A stretch of DNA of 64,000 bases from Paradesertivirga superstes (GTDB taxonomy: Bacteria; Bacteroidota; Bacteroidia; Sphingobacteriales; Sphingobacteriaceae). Positions 17,898 to 27,832 of the stretch are shown here, piece by piece. Each line of letters starts with the position of its first letter. Position 1 is the first letter of the stretch. The translations under genes were made by a program, and so were the position numbers. The stretch covers positions 682,001 to 746,000 of the forward strand of contig NZ_JBBJCN010000002.1 of NCBI RefSeq assembly GCF_037622515.1, read 5' to 3'. Under the pieces are notes generated by a model. It was given only the letters and a program-made list of their open reading frames with translations. It was not told the origin of the DNA and ran no database searches.

Positions 17898-18956
17898 ATG
17901 ACAATAAATAACATGTACAAAGCTGTTTTGGGAGTTGCTATACTGGGCACATTGTTCAGCTGCACACAAAATGTAAATACCGGCAATAATGCTGAGGCAA
18001 AAGGTAAGGACACCACTGTAATTACAAAAGAAAAAGAAGCTGATGTTACTACCTCAAATAACAACGGCACCATTGACACGGCTTTGTATAATCAAAAAGT
18101 ACGTGAGAATAGCAATGGCGATACCACGGGATTATGGCCGGTGAAAAACCAACCTTATCCCCTGCCTGGTGCAATTCTTCCTTTCAAGAGGATTGTTGTG
18201 TATTACGGGAATATGCATTCGAAAAAAATGGGTGCGCTGGGAGAATATGCCCCTAAAGAAATGTGGAGACGATTAAATGCAGAAGTTAAAAGGTGGGAAA
18301 AAGTAGACCCGAAAACTCCGGTACAAAAAGGCATTCACTACATTGCTACAGTTGCAGCCGGCTTGCCAGGAAAAGACGGAGCCTATGTGAACAGGATGCC
18401 TGAAAAACAAATTGACTCGGCATTAGCCATTGCGAAAATGGAGAATGCTATTTTGTTTCTTGATATCCAGGTAGGATTAAGTACTATCCAGAAAGAAATT
18501 GGCAGATTTGATAAATATCTGAAGATGCCTCACGTGCACTTAGGAATCGATCCTGAGTTCGCAATGAGAAAAAAAGGGGTTGTTCCCGGAAAGAAGATAG
18601 GGACATATGATGCCGAGGAATTAAACTTTGTCTCAGACTACCTGGCTAAGATAGTGCGCGAGAATAATCTTCCCCCTAAAGTATTTGTAGTTCACCGATT
18701 TACACAGGGAATGGTGACCAATTACCAGAACATCAAACTCCGCCCGGAAGTACAAATTGTAATGCACATGGACGGATGGGGCGAGCCTGAACTAAAACAC
18801 GGCACATATCGCAACCATATCCGAAAGGAACCGGTTCAGTTCACAGGATACAAAATTTTCTATTACAATGATTTGAAAAAGGCTCCTCACAGATTAATGA
18901 CACCTGAGGAACTGATGAAGCTAAAACCACAGCCTATATATATTCAGTATCAGTAA
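17898..18956 (+). CDS. Conserved lipoprotein of unknown function
   Basis: 352 residues, with an alternative ATG at 17913. The signal ends in LGTLFSC, giving a lipoprotein. After a Thr/Asn/Lys-rich linker (about 25-60) the mature part has a barrel-like pattern with motifs IVVYYGNMHSKKMGALGEY, YIATVAAGLPGKDG, HVHLGIDPEFAM, VFVVHRF and IVMHMDGWGEP. Alternating strands ending in D, E and H suggest a TIM-barrel hydrolase-like fold. No family with known chemistry is recognised, so no function is assigned. Confidence 0.75.
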   Translation: MTINNMYKAVLGVAILGTLFSCTQNVNTGNNAEAKGKDTTVITKEKEADVTTSNNNGTIDTALYNQKVRENSNGDTTGLWPVKNQPYPLPGAILPFKRIVVYYGNMHSKKMGALGEYAPKEMWRRLNAEVKRWEKVDPKTPVQKGIHYIATVAAGLPGKDGAYVNRMPEKQIDSALAIAKMENAILFLDIQVGLSTIQKEIGRFDKYLKMPHVHLGIDPEFAMRKKGVVPGKKIGTYDAEELNFVSDYLAKIVRENNLPPKVFVVHRFTQGMVTNYQNIKLRPEVQIVMHMDGWGEPELKHGTYRNHIRKEPVQFTGYKIFYYNDLKKAPHRLMTPEELMKLKPQPIYIQYQ

Positions 18957-18971
18957 TATTATTCAATCCAT

Positions 18972-19018
18972 AAAAAAGAAGCGCTCCTGTTATAATATAT
19001 AGGGGCGCTTCTTTTTTA
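18972..19018. terminator. Bidirectional intrinsic terminator
   Basis: AAAAAAGAAGCGCTCCT (18972-18988) pairs with AGGGGCGCTTCTTTTTT (19001-19017) with one mismatch. The A/T flanks make it work in both directions. It separates the convergent lipoprotein gene and the sugar-oxidation operon. Confidence 0.85.
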
Positions 19019-19063
19019 TATCTGATTTTGCGTGAGTTCTGGGGAATAGCACCAGCGCCGGAT

Positions 19064-20272
19064 TTACTTTCTATCAAACCGGTTATATTCAGGAAGCCAG
19101 TTTTGAATGGTATTACTATATGCGGATTTGTTAATCAGGTCTACTGCGATTGCGGTTTTTGTTCCGGTATAAATATTAGAGTCGGGAAGCTTTTGGGTTA
19201 GTATAGATGTATAAAATTCTTTAAGTGCATACCAGGTTCCATCTTTTGTAGCTTCGGGCAATATAGGGGTACCTCCGTCTTTGTCCCAGGTAATTTTTGT
19301 TGCACCCGTTACGCCATCAACAATGTCTGATTTCTGATTATTCCCTTCCGGATAAAACATCCCCTGATTCATTAATAAAGAAACTGTTCCTTTCGATCCT
19401 TTAATCTTAAACAAATAACCATCTCTTTTATTTGAACAGGTTGCGCCAAAATTGCCAATCATACCCGCCTTCTGATACCTTAGAGTAGCTTGTATGTTAT
19501 CGAAGGTTTCCCGGCCATCTTTGTAATAATCGATTCCGCCTGTTGCGTAAATTTGATCGGGCTGAGTATTAAATGCCCAATTTATAAAGTCGATTTGGTG
19601 TGAGAGTAATTCTGCTGCTAATCCCCCGGAATACTCTTTATACATTCGCCAGTTTACCTGTCTTTCTAAAGAAGGATCGGGAAGTGGCCTCCGCCAACTG
19701 GCATTTCTGTCCCAACGACAATCTATCTGAGTAATTTTACCCAAATAGCCTTTTTCAATCATTTCCTTAACCTTATAATACAATGGCGATGAACGGTATT
19801 GATGACCAACCTGCAAAACTTTTAAAGGATATTGTGACTTGGTTTTAATAAGCTCAATAGCCTGATTGGTATTGTATGTCATGGTTTTTTCCAAATAAAC
19901 ATGTTTCTCAGCTTTTAAAGCATTCTGAGCTATTTCATAGTGCATGTTCAATGGGGTAGCGATTATTACGGCATCAATAGTTTTATCGTCCAGAACGGTA
20001 CGATAGTCTTTATATGACTTAAAATCCTTTGAGACATCAGCATTTCTGGCATTTTGCAATCTGAAGTCCAAAAGGTCACAAATTGCGGCTATTTCAAACT
20101 GTGGCAATTCTCTCATTACATTCATGATACCCACACCTCTATCTCCACAGCCAATTATACCAATCCTTATCTTCGGCTCAGCTATTAGGTCATTAGCGAA
20201 CAATAATTCATTAGATAACACGAGTGATGAAGCGAAAACGCCCGCATTTTTTATAAAAATCCTTCTTTCCAT
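19064..20272 (-). CDS. Gfo/Idh/MocA-family oxidoreductase, probably exported
   Basis: 402 residues. The start MERRIFIKNAGVFASS is a weak Tat-like leader with cleavage near residue 25. The Rossmann motif is GIIGCGDRGVG. The family EKP motif is replaced by EKTM (VYLEKTM), while GHQYR and a WRMYKEYSGG segment are kept. It is an NAD(P)-dependent sugar or cyclitol dehydrogenase-like enzyme, probably acting outside the cytoplasm with bound cofactor. It is the last gene of the operon, starting 6 bases after apbE. Confidence 0.85.
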   Translation of the reverse strand: MERRIFIKNAGVFASSLVLSNELLFANDLIAEPKIRIGIIGCGDRGVGIMNVMRELPQFEIAAICDLLDFRLQNARNADVSKDFKSYKDYRTVLDDKTIDAVIIATPLNMHYEIAQNALKAEKHVYLEKTMTYNTNQAIELIKTKSQYPLKVLQVGHQYRSSPLYYKVKEMIEKGYLGKITQIDCRWDRNASWRRPLPDPSLERQVNWRMYKEYSGGLAAELLSHQIDFINWAFNTQPDQIYATGGIDYYKDGRETFDNIQATLRYQKAGMIGNFGATCSNKRDGYLFKIKGSKGTVSLLMNQGMFYPEGNNQKSDIVDGVTGATKITWDKDGGTPILPEATKDGTWYALKEFYTSILTQKLPDSNIYTGTKTAIAVDLINKSAYSNTIQNWLPEYNRFDRK

Positions 20273-20278
20273 TTAGCC

Positions 20279-21304
20279 CTAATTATTAACAAAATTTGGA
20301 AATCCCATCGATGAGGTATCAGCAATACTATTGTCTCTTTTAAGGTAGATAAAGTAAGCTGCCATATCTTTCCTGTTTTTTAAATAGTGTAAAGACTTTT
20401 TTACTCCCCAACTCATAAAAACGTTGTCGAATCCATCTGAAGTAATCCCATCTTTTGCCCAAACGGTAACACTTATCATTTCATTATTTATAGGATCCCC
20501 TGTTTTGGGATTAATAAGATGACTCAACCTCCTATTCCCCTGCATCTTAAATTTTCTATAATTACCCGAAGTAGTAATTGCACCCTGGCTAACGGTTATT
20601 ACTTTTTGCAGGGAAACACTTACCTTATCTTCAGGAGATTCAATTCCTATTTTAAACCGGCTCCCGTCGTTTTTTATTCCATTCACCCGTATTTCTCCCC
20701 CTAATTCAACTAAATAATTTTGTATTCCTTTCTCTTCTAAAAATTGCGACAATACATCTACAGTATATCCTTGGGCAATACCATTTAAGTCGACCTCTAC
20801 GCAACTCTTTAATTTAATCAGGCTATCGTTATTTAATTTTAAATTTTGGGAACCCAGACAAGCTAAAGCTTTCTGAATCTGTGATTGTGTCGGATTTTTT
20901 GTAGCATCATTAACTCCAAATCCCCAAGCCTGAACCAATGGCTTCACCGTGACATCAAATACGCCATTAGTCTCTTTATAAATGGCCAAAGATCTCTCTA
21001 TCACTTTTTTAAAATGCGGGTCAATTCTGATACCTTTTGGAGACTGGTTAAACTGATTGATTAAGGAATTGGGTTTATAAAGTGACATGGAATTATCAAT
21101 AACGTTCAGAATACTATCTATACTGGCTTTTGAGATAATACTATCGCGGGCATAATAATTTAATTGCCAGGTTGTGCCTTGAGCAAAACCCGACAATTGA
21201 TAACGGTTAAATGGCTGATATGCTATAAATGAAGTTAATGAAATGATAACTAACAAAGTCAACAGCATCAGATAATTTCTAAATTCAACCCTGCCAACTT
21301 TCAT
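20279..21304 (-). CDS. apbE: ApbE-type FAD:protein FMN transferase
   Basis: 341 residues. One N-terminal membrane anchor (about 11-30) is followed by an extracytoplasmic ApbE domain with VDLNGIAQGYTVD, LVELGGEIRVNG, SHLINPKTGDP and the Mg-binding Asp in DGITSDGFD. ApbE proteins attach FMN to Ser/Thr of target proteins. No FMN-binding-domain target is encoded nearby, so its partner is unknown. Its place between two exported Gfo/Idh oxidoreductases is unusual. Confidence 0.9.
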   Translation of the reverse strand: MKVGRVEFRNYLMLLTLLVIISLTSFIAYQPFNRYQLSGFAQGTTWQLNYYARDSIISKASIDSILNVIDNSMSLYKPNSLINQFNQSPKGIRIDPHFKKVIERSLAIYKETNGVFDVTVKPLVQAWGFGVNDATKNPTQSQIQKALACLGSQNLKLNNDSLIKLKSCVEVDLNGIAQGYTVDVLSQFLEEKGIQNYLVELGGEIRVNGIKNDGSRFKIGIESPEDKVSVSLQKVITVSQGAITTSGNYRKFKMQGNRRLSHLINPKTGDPINNEMISVTVWAKDGITSDGFDNVFMSWGVKKSLHYLKNRKDMAAYFIYLKRDNSIADTSSMGFPNFVNN

Positions 21305-21318
21305 CTGTCAAAAACATC

Positions 21319-22677
21319 CTAATACTTAAATATTTTACCCCCTACCATAACTTCCTGATTTTTAGAATCAAAAAAAGCTTTCTCCCCGGTTCGGCCGGCT
21401 GCATTTGTCATGATATTGGCAATAGAATGATAGTACCCTGCTTCAACAGGTGCATTAGGCTGCTTTCTGCTCCGAACACACTCCATCCAATTACGCATAT
21501 GATTAGAAGTCAGAATATCCGCGCCGGTGTTGGCTGAAGCTACAACTTTAACTGCGTTTTCAGACAAATTTACTACAGGCAACAGATTAGCTTTCAGGCT
21601 CATAGCGCTTGCATGCTTTTCACTTAACCCTCCTTTCGGTGATACTTTGTTTGTTATTAAATTTAATTCGCCGCCATTTGAATAGTAAATCTCTGCCGGA
21701 CTTTCGTCGCCATTGTGCATTCTCGAACTAAAAGTAACCTGAAAGCCATTTGAAGGATCATCTTCTTTCCCATAGTCGAAAACTGCTGTGGTTGTATCCC
21801 AGTTTCTACGGCCATCTTTCCATTGATAAATCCCACCGTTAGATACGACACTTCTCGGATGTTTCAGGTTTGTAAACCAATGAACAGTATCTATTTGATG
21901 CGACATCCACTGGCCAGGCATACCTGATGAATAAGGCCAGTACAAACGATATTCCAAATATTTTTTCGCATCCCATTCTTCATAAGGACGATTCAGCAGG
22001 AACCGTTTCCAGTCTGTATCTTCCTCTTTGCATTTTGCAACTAATTCAGGCCGTCTCCATCTTCCTGGCTGGTTAACGTTCCAGGTAAGCTCCACCATTG
22101 TAATATCACCAAATTTGCCTCCCTTGATGAAATTTTCTGCCGCCTTGTAATTCGATCCGCTTCTGCGCTGAGAACCTATCTGCACAATCCGGCTGGAAGA
22201 TTTCACAGCCTTTAATGCAGCTCTGTTATCTTCCATTGTTTCGGCAAAGGGTTTTTCTACATAGGCATCACAATTAGCCTGAACAGCTTCAATAGTATGT
22301 AAAGCATGCTGAAAGTCCGCAGTACTGATGATTACGGCATCCAGATCTTTCATCTGGTACAGTTCATCATTGTTACGAAAGGCCTTTATTTTATTACCGG
22401 TTTTTTCTTTTAAAAATGTTTCACCTTCATCTCTTCTCAGTTTCCATAGGTCAGAAACCGCTACAATATCAAAATTCAGTTCTTTATTATGGTTTAAAAA
22501 TGAAGGAAACAGGGAAGAACGAAATCGATCTGAAAACCCCACTACCCCAACTCTCACACGATCGTTAGCTCCGATAATCCTCCCATAACTTTTTGCACTG
22601 AAACCCATTGTGCCTAAATAAATTCCGGCTGATGCAATTGCGGATTGTTTTATAAACTTTCTTCTTGAATTTTCCAT
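21319..22677 (-). CDS. Tat-exported Gfo/Idh/MocA-family oxidoreductase
   Basis: 452 residues. Twin-arginine leader SRRKFIKQSAIASAG (4-18), then Rossmann motif VGVVGFSDR, catalytic-region VEKPFAET and GSQRRSGSNY. The C-terminal part is of the Bacteroidota extracytoplasmic type (YLEYRLYWPYSSG, QMDSHQIDTVHWF-like pattern). Export in folded form with bound NAD(P) is inferred from the Tat motif. It follows the DUF1080 gene by 13 bases. Confidence 0.88.
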   Translation of the reverse strand: MENSRRKFIKQSAIASAGIYLGTMGFSAKSYGRIIGANDRVRVGVVGFSDRFRSSLFPSFLNHNKELNFDIVAVSDLWKLRRDEGETFLKEKTGNKIKAFRNNDELYQMKDLDAVIISTADFQHALHTIEAVQANCDAYVEKPFAETMEDNRAALKAVKSSSRIVQIGSQRRSGSNYKAAENFIKGGKFGDITMVELTWNVNQPGRWRRPELVAKCKEEDTDWKRFLLNRPYEEWDAKKYLEYRLYWPYSSGMPGQWMSHQIDTVHWFTNLKHPRSVVSNGGIYQWKDGRRNWDTTTAVFDYGKEDDPSNGFQVTFSSRMHNGDESPAEIYYSNGGELNLITNKVSPKGGLSEKHASAMSLKANLLPVVNLSENAVKVVASANTGADILTSNHMRNWMECVRSRKQPNAPVEAGYYHSIANIMTNAAGRTGEKAFFDSKNQEVMVGGKIFKY

Positions 22678-22690
22678 CTGGTTCTAAAAA

Positions 22691-24052
22691 TTAATTCAGT
22701 TCTCTTAATTTAATACTTCTGAAAGACACAGCATCTCCGTGATCCTGCAACAGAATGCGGCCTTTCTCAGCCATTCCAAAGTTCACCCAATCTTTATATT
22801 TACTTATTGCTACCAGGTCAGAAAATTCTTTAGATCCCCTCTTATATTCCAATACCTTATATCCGTTTAAAAAATATTCTACAGTATTATTCGGAGAGAC
22901 CCTGATAACCCCCTGATTCCATTCTCCAATTTTTTTAATAGATGCAGAAATTTTATTTGAGGGCATTAAATCATATAAAGAAGCAAGCGTGCGATTACCG
23001 TTTCGCCCTAATTTAGCATCAGGATGCTTTTCATCATCCAGGATCTGATATTCAAGACCAATCGCAGACCCCTTATTTAATTCAGATTCGGTAACAAAAT
23101 ATTTAACGCCACTATTCGCTCCTTCAGATAATTTAAAATCGAATTTTAATTCGAAGGCTTTATACTCTTTAGTGGTCACAATATCTCCCCCATTGGTCGA
23201 TTCAGATCCATCTGATTTTAGTACAGATAGAATACCATCCTTAATTTCCCATCCTACCTTAGGAAACTCTTTTTTGTAAGCGCCCCTCCAGCCTTCAGTT
23301 GTTTTACCATCCCATAATAATTTGAAACCACTTGCTTTTTCCTGAGCAGATACATTATTTTTCAAAAGATTTACTACAAAAATATTATCATGGGGAGAAG
23401 GCTTTAAGTTTGTGGTTTTAATACGAATGTTCCGCCAGCGGACCTGGGTTCCGGGAGCCTTGTTTTTATCAATAGAGTGAACCTGAAGAGCTATAAAACC
23501 CTCTTTGGTTTTGTCGTCTATTAAATGCGCCGTTGGAATACCATTCACCCAGGTTCTAATTGTGCTACCGATACATTCTATTCTGTACTTATTCCAGGTA
23601 TTATTTTTAAATGCTTTTTTTCCTTCAGGATTTAGCTCCAGAGGGTACAACCAGCCTCTTCTGGCCTCGTCATAAATACCACCACTCCAGGCCCTTTCTG
23701 CAGGATCTATTTCGACCTGGTATCCGTGAACTCTTCCATTTTGATAATCTGCAGAGCTCAGGCTTCTGATCTGAATTCCGGAATTCATGCTGGTATCCAC
23801 CAGGAGTTCAAGTTCCAAAATAAAATCCCCATAATTTTTTTCTGTAACCAGGAATGAATTCGGCTCTTTACTCACCGTTGTACCAACTATTTCACCATTT
23901 GACACTTCATACCTGGCTTTTCCATTAAGTTGTCTCCATCCGCTTAAATTCCGTCCGTTAAAGAGATTCTCCCAGGAATCTTTTGAAGACTGGGCCTGTA
24001 CAGTAAAAATATTAATCACGCAAAAAAATAGTAAAAGAGAATTTAGTTTCAT
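22691..24052 (-). CDS. Secreted protein with two DUF1080 (3-keto-disaccharide hydrolase) domains
   Basis: 453 residues with a cleavable signal (cut after VQAQ, about 21). Domain 1 (25-215) and domain 2 (235-450) are both DUF1080 jelly-roll folds: NLFNGRNLSGWRQ opens the first and LLWDGKTTEGWRG the second. Each has a LELE/KFDFK strand and an NSGI/NSGV turn. DUF1080 proteins hydrolyse 3-keto-glycosides in characterised Bacteroidota systems. As the first gene of the operon with two Gfo/Idh enzymes, it fits a C3-oxidation route for glycosides (inference). Confidence 0.88.
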   Translation of the reverse strand: MKLNSLLLFFCVINIFTVQAQSSKDSWENLFNGRNLSGWRQLNGKARYEVSNGEIVGTTVSKEPNSFLVTEKNYGDFILELELLVDTSMNSGIQIRSLSSADYQNGRVHGYQVEIDPAERAWSGGIYDEARRGWLYPLELNPEGKKAFKNNTWNKYRIECIGSTIRTWVNGIPTAHLIDDKTKEGFIALQVHSIDKNKAPGTQVRWRNIRIKTTNLKPSPHDNIFVVNLLKNNVSAQEKASGFKLLWDGKTTEGWRGAYKKEFPKVGWEIKDGILSVLKSDGSESTNGGDIVTTKEYKAFELKFDFKLSEGANSGVKYFVTESELNKGSAIGLEYQILDDEKHPDAKLGRNGNRTLASLYDLMPSNKISASIKKIGEWNQGVIRVSPNNTVEYFLNGYKVLEYKRGSKEFSDLVAISKYKDWVNFGMAEKGRILLQDHGDAVSFRSIKLRELN

Positions 24053-24258
24053 TTTTTGAATTGGTTATATAATTTGAAAATCTGGCTAATCAGCTAGATC
24101 AAACTTATCTAAAAATATTTGGATAACAATCAAATCCGATCACTTCCGTTTAAGAGCTTAGCGTTCTATTCTTAAATATAACATTAGGATGATTTCCATG
24201 TTGTTATCTTTATTCAACAATTGAACTAAGGGCTTACATTAATTAATATCTATCCGAA

Positions 24259-24834
24259 ATGAATGAGAATCAAACAAACAAGACGTCATTCCATACAGAT
24301 TCGGCCACATTTGGCGCAGGATGCTTCTGGTGCACTGAAGCAATTTTCCAGTCGCTAAAGGGTGTTTCAAAGGTATCTTCAGGTTATATGGGAGGACATA
24401 AAGACAATCCTACTTACGAACAGGTATGTAGTGGAGTTACCGGCCATGCAGAAGTTATTCAAATAGATTTCGACCCCAATATTATCTCCTTCGAAGAACT
24501 TTTATTAGTATTTTTCAAGACCCATAATCCTACAACATTAAACAGACAGGGGAATGATATTGGCACTCAATACCGCTCTGTTATCTTTTTCAATAGTCAG
24601 GAGCAAAAAGAAAAAGCCAATAGAATGATTGATGATTTAACTAAAGAACTGGTTTTTGATAGTCCAATTATTACCGAAGTTTCTCCGATTTCTGATTTTT
24701 ATAAAGCAGAAGATTACCATCAAAACTATTTCAATCAAAATTCCGGACAACCCTACTGCGCTTTTGTAATTAAGCCTAAGCTTGCGAAATTTGGTGAAAA
24801 GTTTAAAGAAAAAATAAAGCCAGAATTACTTTAG
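24259..24834 (+). CDS. msrA: Peptide-methionine (S)-S-oxide reductase
   Basis: 191 residues. The active-site motif is GCFWC with catalytic Cys22. YMGGHKDNPTYEQVC, HAEVIQIDFDP, NRQGNDIGTQYRS and YHQNYF are diagnostic for MsrA, which repairs S-sulfoxides of methionine. There is no MsrB fusion and no signal peptide, so it is cytoplasmic. It is divergent from the DUF1080 operon with a 206-base shared promoter region. Confidence 0.96.
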   Translation: MNENQTNKTSFHTDSATFGAGCFWCTEAIFQSLKGVSKVSSGYMGGHKDNPTYEQVCSGVTGHAEVIQIDFDPNIISFEELLLVFFKTHNPTTLNRQGNDIGTQYRSVIFFNSQEQKEKANRMIDDLTKELVFDSPIITEVSPISDFYKAEDYHQNYFNQNSGQPYCAFVIKPKLAKFGEKFKEKIKPELL

Positions 24835-24886
24835 TCCTCTTTTTTATAAAACACTTTCCTAACGAGTTCTATGTTTCAAGGACAAT

Positions 24887-24998
24887 CGTCATTCCACACG
24901 GACCGTCATTGCCGGCCCGACCGGCAATCGTAATGCGTTATTCTGGAGTATCTTATTGTGCGCTGCATTAGGATTCCTGCCTAAAGGCAGGAATGACG
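24887..24998. repeat. Compound palindromic repeat element
   Basis: Outer arms CGTCATTCC (24887-24895) and GGAATGACG (24990-24998) enclose two further hairpins. These are ATTGCCGG/CCGGCAAT (24908-24915 and 24921-24928) and ATTCCTGCC/GGCAGGAAT (24973-24981 and 24986-24994). It lies between the convergent msrA and parC-like genes. The GC-rich composition and nested arms resemble dispersed intergenic palindromes or small non-autonomous elements. Confidence 0.6.
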
Positions 24999-25048
24999 TG
25001 GGAGGGCTTCCTTAAATCATCACGGGTACTTTCATGAATTAATAAATC

Positions 25049-27832
25049 TTAAAATAGTCCCAACTGTCCCTTTTCATCAATCTCAATATCGTCCGGATTA
25101 GTGATTTCGAAACTTACCTTTTTTGCAGGCTTTGCCTTTTCATCCTCTTTCCCAGAAGCTTTCTTTTTTTCGGGAGATACGACCGGATCTTTAACACTTT
25201 CACCTACCGTTATCGTCTCTTCCTCATTTGTAGTAACTTCTTTCTCGGCTTCAATATCCAGTTTTTCTTCTAATACCACCTCTTCTAATGAGACCTCCGC
25301 TACCGGATCTGGGACATCTTCCGGATCATCGTGTTCGGCAATCAATTCAATTGTTTTAATCTCATTAGGAGACAAGCGGTTACCCTGGGCTTTCATACCC
25401 TTAACATCAATAACATCAGCAAGGTTAATTTCTGATGTCTCCGGTGTTAAGCTTTTCCCTTTTAACGAGTCGACTTTTACAACAGGCTGGGCAGCACCCG
25501 AAATCAAAACCAGCTTAGAACCAGGTTCTTCATTAATAATACTGGTTACCTTTCCTATTGGAGTGTCTTCGAATAAGAAACGTTTAACGTAGTAAATCTT
25601 TGACTTACCATCAAAATGCACTACAGTAAATATCTTTTCAGGATCATACTTTTCAATAAGAAGCATTTTATCATCAAAGTGATTGCTCAGATCGAATGAT
25701 GTTAATTCGAAAGCGCCATTGCTTAAAATGGTTAATATTTTATCCGGACCATCAAATTCACCCAGATATTTACCCCTTCCATCTGCGTTCAAACGTTTTA
25801 ATATATCATCATACCAGATTTTCCGTCCCGCCAGAGTTGATACCCCTTTAGATTTAAGAGTGATTTTCTTAACAGGATATTTGCTTACGGTGTTCCCGAT
25901 CGAACTGCGCCCCTTGATAGCTATTTCTGCAAAATCTAAGTCAAACTGAAGTTTTCTGAGCTTCGAATGCGGCTTGAGCTGAATATTAACAACTTCTGCT
26001 TCACCATTTGGATTAGCGGTAAAATACAGGGATTTAGATCCCTTTGAGCCTTTTGTTAAGTCGTATTCTTTATCGCGGGTAACCCCAAGAACCGTAAAAC
26101 GCTTTACAAAAGATACGCCAGTTTGACCATCCTTATAAATCATGTTGTAAACGGTCCGTTCATCACCCTTTTTAAATACGCCCACATGCAGAATATCCTT
26201 TCCTACAAATATCTTGTCCTGCACTTTAGTAACCACACATTTTCCATCCTCACGAAATACTATAATTTCATCAAGGTCAGAGCAATCGCAAACAAATTCA
26301 TCTTTACGCAATCCCGTTCCGATAAAGCCATCAGTACGGTTTACATATAATTTTACGTTTGCCAAAGCAACCTGGGTAGCATCTACCCTGTCGAAAGTCC
26401 GTAACTCAGTTTTCCTGCCCCTGTCCTTTCCGTATTTATCCCTTATTTTCTCAAACCATGCGATCGCATAATCAGTAAGGTGTTTTAAATGATGCTTTAA
26501 TTCCTTTATCTCATTCTCAAGAGTTTTCATTTGATCATCCGCCTTTTTAACATCAAAGCGGGTGATACTGCTCATTGGTTTCTCAATAAGTTTTTTATAA
26601 TCTTCAGGAAGGATTGGCCGGTAAAATTGGGGAAAGAAAGGCTCAAATAAACGATCCAGCACTTCAATTACCGCTTCAAACGCACCAGAATTCTCATAAT
26701 CAGGATGCTTGTACATGCCCTCCTGAATAAAAATCTTTAATAGATTACTGAAGAAAATCCTTTCCTTTAACTCTGCCAGCCGGATTTCAAGCTCGCGTTT
26801 TAAAAGGTATTTTGTGTATTCAGTATTAGATATCAGAATATCATTTACACTCAGAAACTGGGGTTTGTCATCTCTGATTACACAAGTATTCGGAGATATT
26901 GAAACTTCACAATCGGTGAAAGCATAGAGTGCATCAATGGTAACGTCGGGAGAGATACCCGGAGCTAAATGAATAACTACTTCAACATTTTGAGCTGTAT
27001 TATCTTCAATTTTTCTGATTTTGATTTTCCCTTTATCATTCGCCGAGATGACGCTGTCGATCAGACTTCCGGTAGTAGTAGTAAAAGGAATTTCTGTTAT
27101 TGTAAGTGTTTTTTTATCTTTTTCTACAATCTTTGCTCTTACCCGAATCTTCCCTCCTCTCTGTCCTTCATTATAGGCAGAGCAATCCGCCATTCCACCT
27201 GTAGGGAAATCTGGTAAAAGATTTGGCCTGTTTCCTTTTAAAACTTCAATCGAAGCATCAATTAATTCAATGAAATTATGCGGAAGGATTTTAGTAGCTA
27301 AACCTACAGCAATCCCTTCGGCACCCTGGGCCAGTAATAAAGGGAACTTAACAGGAAGAGTAATGGGTTCTTTATTTCGACCATCGTAACTGTTTTGCCA
27401 GATTGTAGTGTCAGGATTGAAAACTACTTCATTAGCAAATTTTGACAAACGCGCTTCAATATAACGTGCTGCGGCTGCAGAATCTCCCGTTATCGGATCG
27501 CCCCAGTTTCCCTGTGTATCAATCAACAGATTTTTCTGACCGATTTGAACCATCGCATCACCAATAGAGGCATCCCCATGCGGGTGATACTTCATCGTAT
27601 TCCCAATAACATTGGCGGCCTTATTAAAGCGGCCATCATCTAACTCCTTTAGAGAATGCAGAATACGTCGCTGAACAGGCTTTAATCCATCGTTAATATG
27701 TGGCACTGCGCGATCTAAAATTACATACGATGCATAGTCCAGAAACCAGTTCTCATACAAACCGTTGAGGGAGGTTACATTATGTAATTTTTCTTCGTTA
27801 TCGAACTTATTGTCTAGTGATTCTTCACTCAT
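25049..27832 (-). CDS. parC: DNA topoisomerase IV subunit A (GyrA/ParC family)
   Basis: 927 residues. The breakage-reunion domain has YHPHGDASIGDAM (82-94) and catalytic Tyr124 in AARYIEAR. A coiled-coil region lies near 430-460 and the C-terminal beta-pinwheel follows. From about 845 a low-complexity acidic/Lys tail extends to the end. It decatenates chromosomes together with the B subunit encoded about 9 kb away at 36683. The assignment to topo IV rather than gyrase rests on the Bacteroidota family pattern and the separate partner. Confidence 0.88.
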   Translation of the reverse strand: MSEESLDNKFDNEEKLHNVTSLNGLYENWFLDYASYVILDRAVPHINDGLKPVQRRILHSLKELDDGRFNKAANVIGNTMKYHPHGDASIGDAMVQIGQKNLLIDTQGNWGDPITGDSAAAARYIEARLSKFANEVVFNPDTTIWQNSYDGRNKEPITLPVKFPLLLAQGAEGIAVGLATKILPHNFIELIDASIEVLKGNRPNLLPDFPTGGMADCSAYNEGQRGGKIRVRAKIVEKDKKTLTITEIPFTTTTGSLIDSVISANDKGKIKIRKIEDNTAQNVEVVIHLAPGISPDVTIDALYAFTDCEVSISPNTCVIRDDKPQFLSVNDILISNTEYTKYLLKRELEIRLAELKERIFFSNLLKIFIQEGMYKHPDYENSGAFEAVIEVLDRLFEPFFPQFYRPILPEDYKKLIEKPMSSITRFDVKKADDQMKTLENEIKELKHHLKHLTDYAIAWFEKIRDKYGKDRGRKTELRTFDRVDATQVALANVKLYVNRTDGFIGTGLRKDEFVCDCSDLDEIIVFREDGKCVVTKVQDKIFVGKDILHVGVFKKGDERTVYNMIYKDGQTGVSFVKRFTVLGVTRDKEYDLTKGSKGSKSLYFTANPNGEAEVVNIQLKPHSKLRKLQFDLDFAEIAIKGRSSIGNTVSKYPVKKITLKSKGVSTLAGRKIWYDDILKRLNADGRGKYLGEFDGPDKILTILSNGAFELTSFDLSNHFDDKMLLIEKYDPEKIFTVVHFDGKSKIYYVKRFLFEDTPIGKVTSIINEEPGSKLVLISGAAQPVVKVDSLKGKSLTPETSEINLADVIDVKGMKAQGNRLSPNEIKTIELIAEHDDPEDVPDPVAEVSLEEVVLEEKLDIEAEKEVTTNEEETITVGESVKDPVVSPEKKKASGKEDEKAKPAKKVSFEITNPDDIEIDEKGQLGLF

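Noticed and set aside
25082..25108. Ala88 in place of the quinolone-sensitive Ser in the parC-like gene (residue position checked at about 27570)
   Set aside because: HPHGDASIGDA is the usual sequence of this Bacteroidota ParC-like family, so it is not evidence of acquired resistance.
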